From Plesiocystis pacifica SIR-1 (GTDB lineage Bacteria > Myxococcota_A > Polyangia > Nannocystales > Nannocystaceae): a stretch of DNA of 64,000 nucleotides. The first letter of the stretch is position 1. Every line of letters begins with the position of its first letter. The position numbers and the translations under genes are program-made. The stretch lies in NCBI RefSeq assembly GCF_000170895.1, contig NZ_ABCS01000001.1, forward strand, positions 62,001-126,000, in the 5' to 3' direction. Under the pieces are notes generated by a model. That model was not told where the DNA came from and searched no databases. It worked only from the letters and a program-made list of their open reading frames with translations. Shown piece by piece: positions 29,922 to 38,200 of this stretch.

Positions 29922-31796
29922 ATGACCAAGGCGACTCCCCGGGCTGAGTACGAGGCGCGCCTCGCCGATCGGCGCGCTCGCTTGCCGGCCCTCGAGGCCC
30001 GCGACCTCAATTTTTCCAGAGCGCGGGTCGGGGTGTTCGTCGCGGCGATCGTCGTGGTCGTGCTGGGCGTCCAGGGGCGCTTGCAAGGGGTCGGCGGCTG
30101 GGCGTGGCTGGCCGCGCCGGCGCTGGCCTTCGTGGCGCTGATGGTCTTTCACGACCGCGCGCTGACGGCCCTGGCCCGGGGCCGCCGAGCCGTGGCGCAC
30201 TACGAGGCCGGGCTCGCGCGCATGGACGACGCCTGGATCGGCGAGGCCGGCAACGGCCCGCAGTCCCGGGACTTCGCCGAGCTCCAGGGCGAGCACACCT
30301 TCGCCGACGACCTCGATCTCTTTGGCGAGGCCTCGCTGTTCGAGCTCCTGTGTCGGGCGCGGACCCGGGCGGGAGAGGAGACCCTGGCGCGCTGGCTCAG
30401 CCCAGGCTTTGGCGCCGGCGAGGTCCGACCGCTGCCCAGCGTCGAGGTGTTGCGCGGGCGCCAGGCCATGGTCGAGGCCCTCCGCGGCACCCTCGACCTG
30501 CGCGAGTCCCTGGCGGTGCTCGGCGAGGACGTGCGCGCGGGGGTCGAGCCGGCGCGCTTGATCCACTGGGGCCGAAGCCCGGCGCGCTTTGGGCCGAGGC
30601 AGCGCGTGGTGGTGCTGGTGCTGGGCGTGGTCCTGCCGATCCTGGCGGCCGCTGGCGTCGCGCTGTGGACGGCCTGGGGTCCGTGGCTGCTGATCGCCAC
30701 CGTCGCGGCCGAGGGCGCGCTGCACCGCTGGCTCAAGGACACGCTGGTGTGGCTCTCGGGGCCCGTCGAGCGCCGCGGGGCCGAGCTCGAGATCCTCGCC
30801 CAGGTCCTCGCCACCTTCGAACAGGCCGCCTTCGAGGAGCCGGGCCTGCGCGCGCTCCAGGCTCGCCTCGGCTCCGAGTCGGGGCGGCCCGCGTCCGCGT
30901 CCATCGCCCGCTTGCGCCGCCTGCTGGGCTGGTACGGCGCCCAAAACAGCGGGCTGTTCTTTCCCATCGCTCTGCTCCTGTGCTGGGGGCCGAGCTTCGC
31001 CCTGGCCATCGAGCGGTGGCGTCGAGACGAGGGCCCGCGCATCGCCGAGTGGATCGCCGCCCTCGGTGAGCTCGAGGCGCTGAGCTCCCTGGCCAGCCAC
31101 GCCTTCGAGAACCCCGACGATCCCTTCCCCGAGCTGCGCGCGAGCGAGGCGGAGGACGGCCCGGTGCTCGAGGGCGAGGCCCTGGGTCACCCCTTGCTAC
31201 CCCGGGCGCGCTGCGTGACCAACGACATCGGCCTGCGCGCGCCGCTGCGGGCCTACGTCGTCAGCGGCTCGAACATGTCGGGCAAGAGCACCTTCTTGCG
31301 CACGGTCGGCGTCAACGTGGTCCTGGGCCTGGCCGGCGCGCCCGTGCGCGCGAGCTCGATGGCCCTCAGCCCGGTGCGCGTCGGCGCGACCTTGCGGGTC
31401 CAGGACAGCCTCCAGGACGGGGCGTCGCGCTTTTGGGCTGAGCTCAAGCGCCTCGAGGCGGTCAGCCAGCTCGCCGACGCCGGCCCGACCCTGTTCTTGC
31501 TCGACGAGATCCTGCACGGGACCAACTCCCACGACCGCCGCATCGGCGCCGAGGCCCTGCTCGCCGACCTGCTCGAGCGCGGGGCCATCGGCTTGCTGAC
31601 CACCCACGATCTGGCGCTGGCCCAGGCCGCCGAGGCCCTCGCGCCGCGCACGGCCAACGTGCACTTCGAGGACACCCTGGTCGACGGTGAGCTGGTGTTC
31701 GACTACCGCATGCGCCCGGGCGTGGTTCAAAAGTCGAACGCGCTGGCGCTGATGCGCTCGCTCGGCTTGTTGCCGGCGTCGACGCCCGAAGCGTGA
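29922..31796 (+). CDS. Membrane-anchored MutS-like ATPase
   Basis: 624 residues. The C-terminal 190 residues are a MutS domain V ATPase: Walker A GSNMSGKST (about 447), Walker B LFLLDEILHGTNSHDR, then LLTTHD. No mismatch-recognition domain I is present. Instead the N-terminal half contains a hydrophobic hairpin (VGVFVAAIVVVVLG and AWLAAPALAFVALMVF, about 35-75), a helical lever/clamp-like region and a second hydrophobic stretch (VVVLVLGVVLPILAAAG, about 228-245). This is the membrane-associated MutS homologue type found in several phyla and not known to act in mismatch repair. ATP binding looks intact. Function unknown. Confidence 0.88.
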   Translation: MTKATPRAEYEARLADRRARLPALEARDLNFSRARVGVFVAAIVVVVLGVQGRLQGVGGWAWLAAPALAFVALMVFHDRALTALARGRRAVAHYEAGLARMDDAWIGEAGNGPQSRDFAELQGEHTFADDLDLFGEASLFELLCRARTRAGEETLARWLSPGFGAGEVRPLPSVEVLRGRQAMVEALRGTLDLRESLAVLGEDVRAGVEPARLIHWGRSPARFGPRQRVVVLVLGVVLPILAAAGVALWTAWGPWLLIATVAAEGALHRWLKDTLVWLSGPVERRGAELEILAQVLATFEQAAFEEPGLRALQARLGSESGRPASASIARLRRLLGWYGAQNSGLFFPIALLLCWGPSFALAIERWRRDEGPRIAEWIAALGELEALSSLASHAFENPDDPFPELRASEAEDGPVLEGEALGHPLLPRARCVTNDIGLRAPLRAYVVSGSNMSGKSTFLRTVGVNVVLGLAGAPVRASSMALSPVRVGATLRVQDSLQDGASRFWAELKRLEAVSQLADAGPTLFLLDEILHGTNSHDRRIGAEALLADLLERGAIGLLTTHDLALAQAAEALAPRTANVHFEDTLVDGELVFDYRMRPGVVQKSNALALMRSLGLLPASTPEA

Positions 31797-31887
31797 GCGG
31801 GATGCGCGGCTTCCAGACCCCGGTGTGGGGCCTGGAGGCGACAGCAAAGGGCAAGCTCGGGGAGCGTGCAAGTTTGGCCCACGCTGC

Positions 31888-31893
31888 TAGATT
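31888..31893 (+). promoter_or_regulatory. Extended -10 box (TGCTAGATT) for the MATE gene
   Basis: TAGATT preceded by TGC, 9 nt before ATG 31903. Gives a promoter of its own to the transporter although the MutS-like gene ends 106 bp upstream. Confidence 0.5.
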
Positions 31894-31902
31894 CCGCCTC
31901 CA

Positions 31903-33348
31903 ATGAGCGACGGCGACCAGGGTGATTCGGAGTCGAGAAGGTCCACGATCGACGTCAGCCTTCGCGCGCTGCTGACCCTCGCCTGGCCCGTGGTGCTCTC
32001 GCGGGCGGCGCTCTCGGTCATCGGCCTGTGCGACGCCTTGATGACCGCGCCGCTGGGTGAGGACGCCCTCGCGGCCGCGACGATCGGCGCGATGAACACC
32101 TTGACGGTGATGCTGCTGCCCATGGGCGTGGCGCTCATCGTGCAGAGCTTCGCCTCGCAGCTCCACGGCCAGGGCGACGGCGCGGGCGCCCGGCGCTACG
32201 GCTGGTACGGGCTGATCCTCGCTGGCTTGGCGGGTGTGCTCGGTTGGGCCGCGATCCCCCTGGTCGAGCCCGTGCTCGGGCTGATGGCCTACGAGCCCAG
32301 CGTGAGCGCGTTGATGGGCGAGTACATCGAGCTGCGCCTGATCGCGGTCGCCACGGTCATCGGCTACGAGGCGATCGGCGCCTGGTACGGCGGGGTGGGC
32401 AATACCCGGGTGCAGATGGTCGGGAGCCTGTTGATGATGGTCGTCAACGTGGCCCTCAACTACCTGCTCATCGAGGGCCACCTCGGCGCCCCGGCCCTGG
32501 GCGTGCGCGGGGCCGCCATCGCCAGCGTCGTCGCGACCTCGCTGGGCTGCGCGGTGATGGTCGGCTCGTTCTCGTTTGGGCTGTGGACCCCCGACGCAGC
32601 CACCGGCGGACGGGGCGAGCCGGGCGAGGGCCTCGGCGGCCTCAGCTGGCAGGAGTTCGGCCGGATGGTCCGCTTTGGCCTGCCCAACGGCATCAACTAC
32701 CTGCTCGAGTTCGCCGCGTTCATGATCTTCGTCGACTTCATCGTCGCCGACATCGACACGGTCACCGTCGCGGCGCTGATGGTCGTCATCCAGGTCAACT
32801 CCGTGTCCTTCATGCCCGCGTTTGGGCTGGCCTCGGCCGGGGCCATCTTGACCGGCCAGGCGATCGGCGCGGACCAGCGCGACGCGGTCCCGGGCGTCTT
32901 GCGCCGAACCATGACCGCGACGGCGGTGTGGCAGGTCAGCGTGGGGGTCATCTACGTGCTCGCGCCGGCGACGATCATGGCCGCGTTCGCGGCCCGGGAC
33001 GGGGAGGGGGCCTCGACCTCCACACCCGAGATCGTCGAGGTCGGCGCGCTCTTGCTGGCCCTGAGCGCGGCCTGGCAGCTCTTCGACGCCGTCGCCATGA
33101 GCTTCGCCGAGACCCTGCGCGCCGCTGGAGACACGGCCTGGCCGATGTGGGCGCGCCTGAGCATCGCGTGGTTCGTGTTCTTGCCGGTTGGCTACGCGGG
33201 CGTGGTCTGGCTCGATGGCGGGGGCGTGGCCGCGGTGCTGAGCATCGTGCTCTACATCGCCCTGCTGGCGCTGGCGCTAGGCTGGCGCTTTCGCGGGGGC
33301 GCGTGGCGAAGCATCGAGATGACCGGTGACGGTCCCCCAGTCCATTGA
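31903..33348 (+). CDS. MATE-family efflux transporter
   Basis: 481 residues with 12 predicted membrane helices in two homologous halves, each starting with the MATE pattern (LTLAWPVVLSRAALSVIGLCDALM near the start; RFGLPNGINYLLEFAAFMIF in the middle). Exports drugs or metabolites by Na+ or H+ exchange across the inner membrane. An 80-bp stretch with two copies of TGACGGCCC follows the stop. Substrate unknown. Confidence 0.93.
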   Translation: MSDGDQGDSESRRSTIDVSLRALLTLAWPVVLSRAALSVIGLCDALMTAPLGEDALAAATIGAMNTLTVMLLPMGVALIVQSFASQLHGQGDGAGARRYGWYGLILAGLAGVLGWAAIPLVEPVLGLMAYEPSVSALMGEYIELRLIAVATVIGYEAIGAWYGGVGNTRVQMVGSLLMMVVNVALNYLLIEGHLGAPALGVRGAAIASVVATSLGCAVMVGSFSFGLWTPDAATGGRGEPGEGLGGLSWQEFGRMVRFGLPNGINYLLEFAAFMIFVDFIVADIDTVTVAALMVVIQVNSVSFMPAFGLASAGAILTGQAIGADQRDAVPGVLRRTMTATAVWQVSVGVIYVLAPATIMAAFAARDGEGASTSTPEIVEVGALLLALSAAWQLFDAVAMSFAETLRAAGDTAWPMWARLSIAWFVFLPVGYAGVVWLDGGGVAAVLSIVLYIALLALALGWRFRGGAWRSIEMTGDGPPVH

Positions 33349-33414
33349 CGGCCCGCTGACGGCCCACTCCCAGTCGGTGGGGTCCGCCCGCTCGCGCGTC
33401 GGTCCCGCAGCTGC

Positions 33415-33420
33415 TAGATC
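33415..33420 (+). promoter_or_regulatory. Extended -10 box (TGCTAGATC) of a leaderless promoter
   Basis: TAGATC preceded by TGC lies exactly 6 nt before GTG 33427. Confidence 0.5.
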
Positions 33421-33426
33421 TATCGA

Positions 33427-33825
33427 GTGGGCGATGCCAAGCGCTTCAGGGGGCTGCGCGAGATCGTGTGGGCCGTCGCCGGCCTGACCATCGTGGCCGC
33501 CGTGCTGTGGTCCATCGACTCGCGCAGCTGCGCGACCCTCGACGAAGACCAAGATCAGGTCGGCTCCCGCGACAGCGCCCTGCTCGTCGAGCTCGACGAG
33601 CGCTGCAAGCGAGGCGGCGCCTTGCCCCACGAGTGCGTGGCCGTGGGCGTCGAGCAGTGTCGGGCCAAGGTCCGCGTCCGCGAGCGTCGCGGCGACGAGC
33701 ACGGCGAGGCCCTCGGCACCTTCGAGACCACCCTGGCCATGCGCTACTCGCCCTTGCTCGGGCAGTGGTTCGAGGTCGAGGTCCTCGATCGCAAACAGAT
33801 CCTCGGCCTGCCCAACCGCGAATGA
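33427..33825 (+). CDS. Small single-pass membrane protein, unknown function
   Basis: 132 residues from GTG 33427. One N-terminal membrane segment (IVWAVAGLTIVAAVLW, about 13-28) with a positive flank, then a soluble extracytoplasmic domain with three Cys (RSCATLDED, DERCKRGG, HECVAVGVEQC) and strands (FETTLAMRYSP). No family recognised. It converges with the cycloeucalenol cycloisomerase gene, 11 bp between stops. Start supported by the leaderless box 6 nt upstream. Confidence 0.65.
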   Translation: MGDAKRFRGLREIVWAVAGLTIVAAVLWSIDSRSCATLDEDQDQVGSRDSALLVELDERCKRGGALPHECVAVGVEQCRAKVRVRERRGDEHGEALGTFETTLAMRYSPLLGQWFEVEVLDRKQILGLPNRE

Positions 33826-33836
33826 GCACGGCGGGC

Positions 33837-34625
33837 TCAGCTCAGCCCGCCGATGAGCTTCGCCCACAGGTCGAGGACCAGGACCACGACCATGGACACG
33901 GCGAGGCTCGAGGCCGCGGTCTCGCCCAGGCTCCACGCCCGGTCCTCGTCGAAGCGCGCGAACACGGGCACGCTGACCACGAAGAAGCTGCCGTAGAAGA
34001 TCGAGCCGACGGCGAGCATGCGGCCGCGGTCGGCGTACTCGAACACGTCGGCGAGGATCGGCACGGCCATGCAGAAGGTCTCGGCGAAGGCCACGGCGTA
34101 GGCCAGGATCACGACGACCACGGCGCGCCCGAGCGGGCCCAGGCTCAGGCGCTCGCTCAGGGTGCGCAGGGCCACGACGGCGCCGACGTGATAGGTCATG
34201 AAGTAGGCCTGGGTCACGAAGTAGAGGAACAGCGGGACCGGCTCGCCGCGCTCGCCGACGAGCTCGGCCTCGAGGTGCCAGCGCGTCGGGAAGCCGTAGC
34301 GCATGCCGGCGACGTCGAAGAAGTAGTGGGTGCACACGTAGCTGCCCACGAACACGAAGATCGCGATCCACAGGTTGTGCCGCACCCAGCTGCGCCGCCA
34401 CCACGGCTCCTGCGCCTCGTCGGCGCTCGCGGCCATGCCCAGCGCGGGCCACAGCACCAGCGGCGCCGCCAGGGCCACGCCGAAGATCATGTAGACCGGG
34501 TCCGACCAGCTTCGGTAGACGCCGGTCAGCATCACCGTGGCCATGGCCGCGATCCAGATCGGGCTGTAAACGAGCGCGAAGCGTTCAAAGGCGGCCCGAG
34601 CCGGGCGCTTGGACCACACGATCAT
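33837..34625 (-). CDS. Cycloeucalenol cycloisomerase-like sterol enzyme
   Basis: 262 residues, integral membrane, with six or so helices. It closely follows the plant enzyme CPI1 pattern: LWIAIFVFVGSYVCTHYFF, GMRYGFPTRW, FMTYHVGAVVALRTL, FAETFCMAVPI, FEYADRGRML, GSIFYGSFFVVSVPVFARFDE and the C-terminal LVLDLWAKLIGG. In plants this enzyme opens the 9,19-cyclopropane ring of cycloartenol-derived sterols. Its presence argues that the organism makes cycloartenol, which fits the oxidosqualene cyclase 12 kb away. Start at ATG 34625. Family call strong from conserved motifs; substrate inferred. Confidence 0.88.
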   Translation of the reverse strand: MIVWSKRPARAAFERFALVYSPIWIAAMATVMLTGVYRSWSDPVYMIFGVALAAPLVLWPALGMAASADEAQEPWWRRSWVRHNLWIAIFVFVGSYVCTHYFFDVAGMRYGFPTRWHLEAELVGERGEPVPLFLYFVTQAYFMTYHVGAVVALRTLSERLSLGPLGRAVVVVILAYAVAFAETFCMAVPILADVFEYADRGRMLAVGSIFYGSFFVVSVPVFARFDEDRAWSLGETAASSLAVSMVVVLVLDLWAKLIGGLS

Positions 34626-35035
34626 GGTGGCGAGGCTACCGGGCCGGCTCGGCCTCGGGTGGGGGCCAGCTCACCGACCGTCATGGCTGCCAGGTTGACG
34701 GTTGCGCTGGGGGCGCAAAGCGACGCGCTGCGTTCGAGAAGGAGTGTCGGCGACCCGGTAGATTCACCGGCTGCAGGCCCGGCGACGCGTGAGCACAGGT
34801 GCCACCGAGCGGCGTTGGGGCCCTTGGTCGATATCCTACGAGCGCCCGGGACAGACCCCGAGTCGGGGCTCGTCTGACGGGCGTGTTGGGGCAACTACGC
34901 GGTAAACAGGGGCGAGGTGGGATGGTCAGTTCCTCGCGCGACTCGAACCCAACATAGCGCATTGTTTGCGAACGTTCGGTCAAGGTGGGTGGATATTTAA
35001 CTGTACATCTTTGGGCCAATGGGTACATTTGAACC
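34626..35035. other. Intergenic region, falling in GC toward its right end
   Basis: 410 bp with no convincing gene. The right third is AT-richer and holds a 10-bp palindrome CGAACGTTCG (34969-34978) and a direct repeat GTACAT (35003-35008 and 35023-35028, 20 bp apart), the second copy overlapping the -10 box of the next gene. These look like regulatory sites for the STAS-like gene. A short T-loop-like string at about 34940-34952 is not part of a tRNA. Confidence 0.45.
35024..35029 (+). promoter_or_regulatory. -10 box (TACATT) of a leaderless promoter
   Basis: TACATT lies 6 nt before ATG 35036. Confidence 0.45.
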
Positions 35036-35458
35036 ATGGTCGAGGCCCTCCTCCCGTGTAGGTCCATATCGCTCATGCAGCTCCCCGAGCACTTTGGGCG
35101 CCGCCAACATGCAGAGCTCTTGCGCGTCATTGACGAGCGCTTCCGTGCCATGGAGCCCTTCGCGGTGGTCATCGATGGCTCGACCCTCGTGAGCGGGGAT
35201 CCGGGCGTGGAGTACCGAAAGCTGTGGACCCCGCGCCAGCTCCTGTACTTCCAGGCCTTCCTCAAGGGGGTGGCCTTCGTGCTCGGTACACACGGGGACA
35301 GGGGCCGCATCGAGGTCTTGTCTCGGCTGCTCCCGGTGGATCTCGCGCCCTATACCTTTGCGTCGACCCACGTGGACGCGCTCGCGTGGTGCACCTCGAA
35401 GTTGAATGTGGGGTACGACGTCGGCCGGTTCGATACGATACCTGTGGACCTGAATTAG
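35036..35458 (+). CDS. Small STAS/SEC14-like protein
   Basis: 140 residues from ATG 35036. Layout is that of myxobacterial STAS/SEC14-like single-domain proteins: strand, helix RRQHAELLRVIDERFRAM, strand FAVVIDGSTLVSGD, helix TPRQLLYFQAFLKG, strand VAFVLGTHGDRG, helix, strand YTFASTHVDALAW. No catalytic signature. It opens an AT-richer group with an NTF2-like gene, another STAS-like gene and a methyltransferase. Function unknown. Confidence 0.6.
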   Translation: MVEALLPCRSISLMQLPEHFGRRQHAELLRVIDERFRAMEPFAVVIDGSTLVSGDPGVEYRKLWTPRQLLYFQAFLKGVAFVLGTHGDRGRIEVLSRLLPVDLAPYTFASTHVDALAWCTSKLNVGYDVGRFDTIPVDLN

Positions 35459-35515
35459 TCGAGAGGGCGGAGTTGTCGATTGTGCGGCTGGCCGGATTTT
35501 GATTGCCAGGAATGT

Positions 35516-35527
35516 AAATGCGCATTT
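35516..35527. repeat. 12-bp perfect palindrome AAATGCGCATTT
   Basis: Sits in the AT-rich 173-bp gap before the NTF2-like gene; a second palindrome CCCCGCGGGG is at 35576-35585. Candidate regulator site; no binding protein known. Confidence 0.4.
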
Positions 35528-35631
35528 GAATCACGTCCGTTCGAAAGGGGCGATTGAGGCCGCGTTAATTTGTTGCCCCGCGGGGTTGTCGCGTTAGGCT
35601 GGTTTGGTCGGTTGAAGAGGAGAGCCTGTAA

Positions 35632-36057
35632 GTGGAAGCAGCCGTGCAGTTTGACGCGTGCGCCCACGCGCGCCGCGAGATCTCGAGGTGGTACGACGTG
35701 TTTTACGGGTGGTCGCGAGGCCTCGTAGAGCCCGATGACAGGGTCATCAGACAAATTTGGGAGGCGCTGACCCCCGACTTCAGGGTGGTGCTGACAGACG
35801 GACGCATGCTGGACAGGGACGAATACTGGACCCGGCTGTCGGGCCTTTATGGTGACCGCGCGGGGAGCCCAAAGTCCGAGGTTGTGAATTTGGTGCTGCG
35901 CCCGCTGTCTCGCCGCGACGTGCTGGCGACATTTGATCTGATTAAACCTGGAGTGTCACAAAAAAAGTTCGATACCGCGATTCTCCGATCCGTGCCTGGC
36001 CAGCGGTATGGCATGATGTGGGCCTACGTCCATGAAAGCGCGCATGAGCAAATGTAG
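35632..36057 (+). CDS. NTF2/SnoaL-like protein, unknown function
   Basis: 141 residues from GTG 35632, with a good ribosome-binding site (AGGAG, 35618-35622, 9 nt upstream). The sequence has the NTF2-like order: N-terminal helices (HARREISRWYDVFYGW), IWEALTPDFRVVLTDGRMLDRDEYWTRL and C-terminal strands (VLRPLSRRDVLATFDLI, YGMMWAYVHES). Members range from ketosteroid isomerase-like enzymes to simple ligand binders, so no reaction can be named. Codon use is AT-richer than neighbours (AAATTTGG, AAAAAAAG), which suggests recent acquisition. Confidence 0.6.
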   Translation: MEAAVQFDACAHARREISRWYDVFYGWSRGLVEPDDRVIRQIWEALTPDFRVVLTDGRMLDRDEYWTRLSGLYGDRAGSPKSEVVNLVLRPLSRRDVLATFDLIKPGVSQKKFDTAILRSVPGQRYGMMWAYVHESAHEQM

Positions 36058-36099
36058 CGCTTTGCGCTTCAGGGAAGTGCCGCTTTAATCTATCCTCGC

Positions 36100-36519
36100 A
36101 TGGTGGTCACCGTTGAACATCATGTGGGTCGGCTGGTCGGAATTCGGCAGACGGGCAAAGTCACCGTCGCGGAGCTGCAGTCGAGTTTTCCTGAGTTTCA
36201 AACCATCGCGGGGCGCGTGAACGGCCGGATGGTGCTCGCTACGGACTGGCGAGGGATGCGGCTGCTCGATCGAGAGACGACCGAGTTCCTGCTTCAGATC
36301 ATGCGCAGCGACGAAGGGGTGGAGGCCCAGGTGGTCCTCATCGACGAGTCGGCGCTCATGGGTCTGCAGATCCGCCGCCTGTTCCGCGACGGCGGCGGGG
36401 AGCACCGCGCGGTGTTCGACGACCCCGAGCTCGCGGAGCGCTTTTTGATGCCCTACCTCGATCCGATGGAGCGGGTCGCGCTGCGCAATTTCATCACCAG
36501 CTATGAGGAAGCCGCCTGA
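36100..36519 (+). CDS. Small STAS/SEC14-like protein
   Basis: 139 residues from ATG 36100. Strand VGRLVGIRQTGKVT, helix AELQSSFPEF, strand GRMVLATDWRGMRLLD, helix TTEFLLQIMRSDEG, strand QVVLIDESALMGLQIRRLF, helix, strand HRAVFDDPELAERFL. This is again the STAS-like pattern. It overlaps the methyltransferase start by 17 bp. Function unknown. Confidence 0.6.
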   Translation: MVVTVEHHVGRLVGIRQTGKVTVAELQSSFPEFQTIAGRVNGRMVLATDWRGMRLLDRETTEFLLQIMRSDEGVEAQVVLIDESALMGLQIRRLFRDGGGEHRAVFDDPELAERFLMPYLDPMERVALRNFITSYEEAA

Positions 36520-37312
36520 CAACTACATGATGCTCCGCGACGCGGTCGGGGAGCGTCGCCTGCGGCTGGTCGATCGGGCCTACGGCGGGGCGAGCCGACG
36601 AGTCTTGCGCCGCATCGGCCTCGACGAGGGCCAGCGCGTGGTCGAGCTCGGCTGCGGCGCGGGGCACATGACCTGCTGGTTGGCCGACCAGGTCGGAGCG
36701 TCGGGTCGGGTCGTCGCGGTCGACATCAGCCGCGAGCAGCTCGAGCACGCGCGGCGGCGCTGCGCAGAGCGCCCCTGGGTCGACCTCGTCGCCGCCGACG
36801 CGCGGGACACGGGCCTGGCCCAGGGGAGCTTCGACGTGGCCTTTGTCCGCTTGTTGCTCATGCACCTGCCCGAGCCCGAGCGCGCCCTCGAGCACTGCTT
36901 CGAGCTGCTGCGGCCAGGAGGCGTGCTGTTGTGCGAGGAGCTCGTGGTCTCGAGCTCCTTTTGTTATCCAGCGCAGGAGGCTCAGGGCGATCTGCACCGC
37001 ATGGCGAGCGCGATGGCGGCGGCGCGGGGCTGCGACTTCGACGTGGGCCGGCGGCTGCACGAGCTCCTCCCGGCGGTCGGCTTCGCCGAGGTGCAGGCGG
37101 GCGCGCACCAGCCCACGGCGTCCACGGGGGAGAGCAAGCACATCGAGAGCCTGAGCTTCTCCGAGACGCTCCGGCTGATCTCGGATCCGAGCGAGGCGGA
37201 GCGAGCCCGGGCGATCTGCTCGGCGTTGACCACCGCGGCCAACGACTCGCAGGTCGTCTACGGCCAGTCGCGGATGGTCCAAGCCTGGGGCCGGCGCCCC
37301 GCCTCCAACTAG
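36503..37312 (+). CDS. Class I SAM-dependent methyltransferase
   Basis: About 269 residues. Motif I VVELGCGAGHMTCWL, acidic loop VAVDISREQLEHA, VAADARDTG, FDVAFVRLLLMHLPEPERAL and LRPGGVLLCEEL define a complete cytoplasmic methyltransferase of the UbiE/ArsM-like group; acceptor unknown. ATG 36503 overlaps the STAS-like gene by 17 bp; ATG 36527 (MMLRDAVG) would leave a 7-bp gap. Its stop overlaps the stop of the convergent thioredoxin-like lipoprotein gene by 4 bp. Confidence 0.88.
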   Translation: MRKPPDNYMMLRDAVGERRLRLVDRAYGGASRRVLRRIGLDEGQRVVELGCGAGHMTCWLADQVGASGRVVAVDISREQLEHARRRCAERPWVDLVAADARDTGLAQGSFDVAFVRLLLMHLPEPERALEHCFELLRPGGVLLCEELVVSSSFCYPAQEAQGDLHRMASAMAAARGCDFDVGRRLHELLPAVGFAEVQAGAHQPTASTGESKHIESLSFSETLRLISDPSEAERARAICSALTTAANDSQVVYGQSRMVQAWGRRPASN

Positions 37313-38052
37313 CTGAGCGCGTCCGAGATCGCCGCCTCGAGGGCGGAGAGATCGAGGGGCGCGATGGCGCTGAACTTCACCTGCTTGCGCCGGTCCGCGA
37401 ACATGATCGTCCGGCTCTGCGACACGCGGTAGTGGTCCTCGAAGGTGCCGCGGACCTTGCCGTCGTTGGGCGCGGGGACGACGACGGGCATGCGCACGCC
37501 GAGCTCCTCGCGCATGGCCTTGGCCTGAGCCATGAGCGCCTCGCGGTCGGCGTGGGGGGTGATCAGCCCCTCGCCCTCGGCCGACTCGGCGAGCACGGCG
37601 AAGGCCCGGATCTTGTCCGAGCCGAACTTGTCGACGACGGCCTCGAGGGCGACGATGTCCTTGCGGAACTCGGGGTCGTCGACGGTCCCGACGGCCATGA
37701 TCACGGGGAAGGGGCCGTACTCGCAGATCTGGCAGTAGCGCTTGCCGGAGCTGGCGTTGATGATGTCGAAGGGCAGGAGGCGCTGGCCGACGTCGAGGCC
37801 GCTGGCGACGCTGCGGGCCTCGGGCTCGGCCGCCGCGGGGCCGGCGTGGCTGTGTCCGTCGCCCGCCTTCGCGGCCACCTTCGCGCCGGTGTCCGCGGGC
37901 TCGGGGCCGAGCTTGGCCTCGCCTTCGGCCTGCTCGGATGCGGCCGCGGCGCTCGACATCGGCGCCTCGCCCTCGTCGCAGGCCAGGGGCCCGAGGAGCA
38001 TGGCGGCGATCAGCAGGGTCGAGCGGCGGCGATCGGTGGTCGGGGAGGACAT
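37309..38052 (-). CDS. Thioredoxin-fold lipoprotein
   Basis: 247 residues from ATG 38052. Lipobox GPLAC (Cys25), then an Ala/Glu/Ser linker, then a thioredoxin-like domain: LLPFDIINASSGKRYCQICEYG, with a CxxC motif after the first strand, and VIMAVGTVDDPEFRKDIVALEAVVDKFG, IRAFAVLAES. Likely a periplasmic or outer-membrane-bound thiol-redox or metal-handling protein, with the Cys pair in the usual place. TATATT lies 13 nt upstream. The open frame up to 38328 is not supported. Confidence 0.8.
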   Translation of the reverse strand: MSSPTTDRRRSTLLIAAMLLGPLACDEGEAPMSSAAAASEQAEGEAKLGPEPADTGAKVAAKAGDGHSHAGPAAAEPEARSVASGLDVGQRLLPFDIINASSGKRYCQICEYGPFPVIMAVGTVDDPEFRKDIVALEAVVDKFGSDKIRAFAVLAESAEGEGLITPHADREALMAQAKAMREELGVRMPVVVPAPNDGKVRGTFEDHYRVSQSRTIMFADRRKQVKFSAIAPLDLSALEAAISDALS

Positions 38053-38187
38053 GGGAGCCGGAGGCAATATAGCGGGTCGTTCGCGGAGAACGCCCCGATG
38101 ATACGCGACTCCTCGACCGCGGGTTTCAAGGCTCGGCCCGGGTTTTTGGCGCGCGTACGGGGGGAGGTGTGGACTTCGCTGAACGGG

Positions 38188-38193
38188 TATCAT
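38188..38193 (+). promoter_or_regulatory. -10 box (TATCAT) of a leaderless promoter
   Basis: TATCAT lies 7 nt before ATG 38201 of the tldD-like gene. Confidence 0.5.
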
Positions 38194-38200
38194 CCCGGCG

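Noticed and set aside
34937-34960. Possible tRNA T-loop (GGTTCGAGT-like on the minus strand)
   Set aside because: No matching stems, anticodon arm or acceptor; chance match in a GC-rich spacer.
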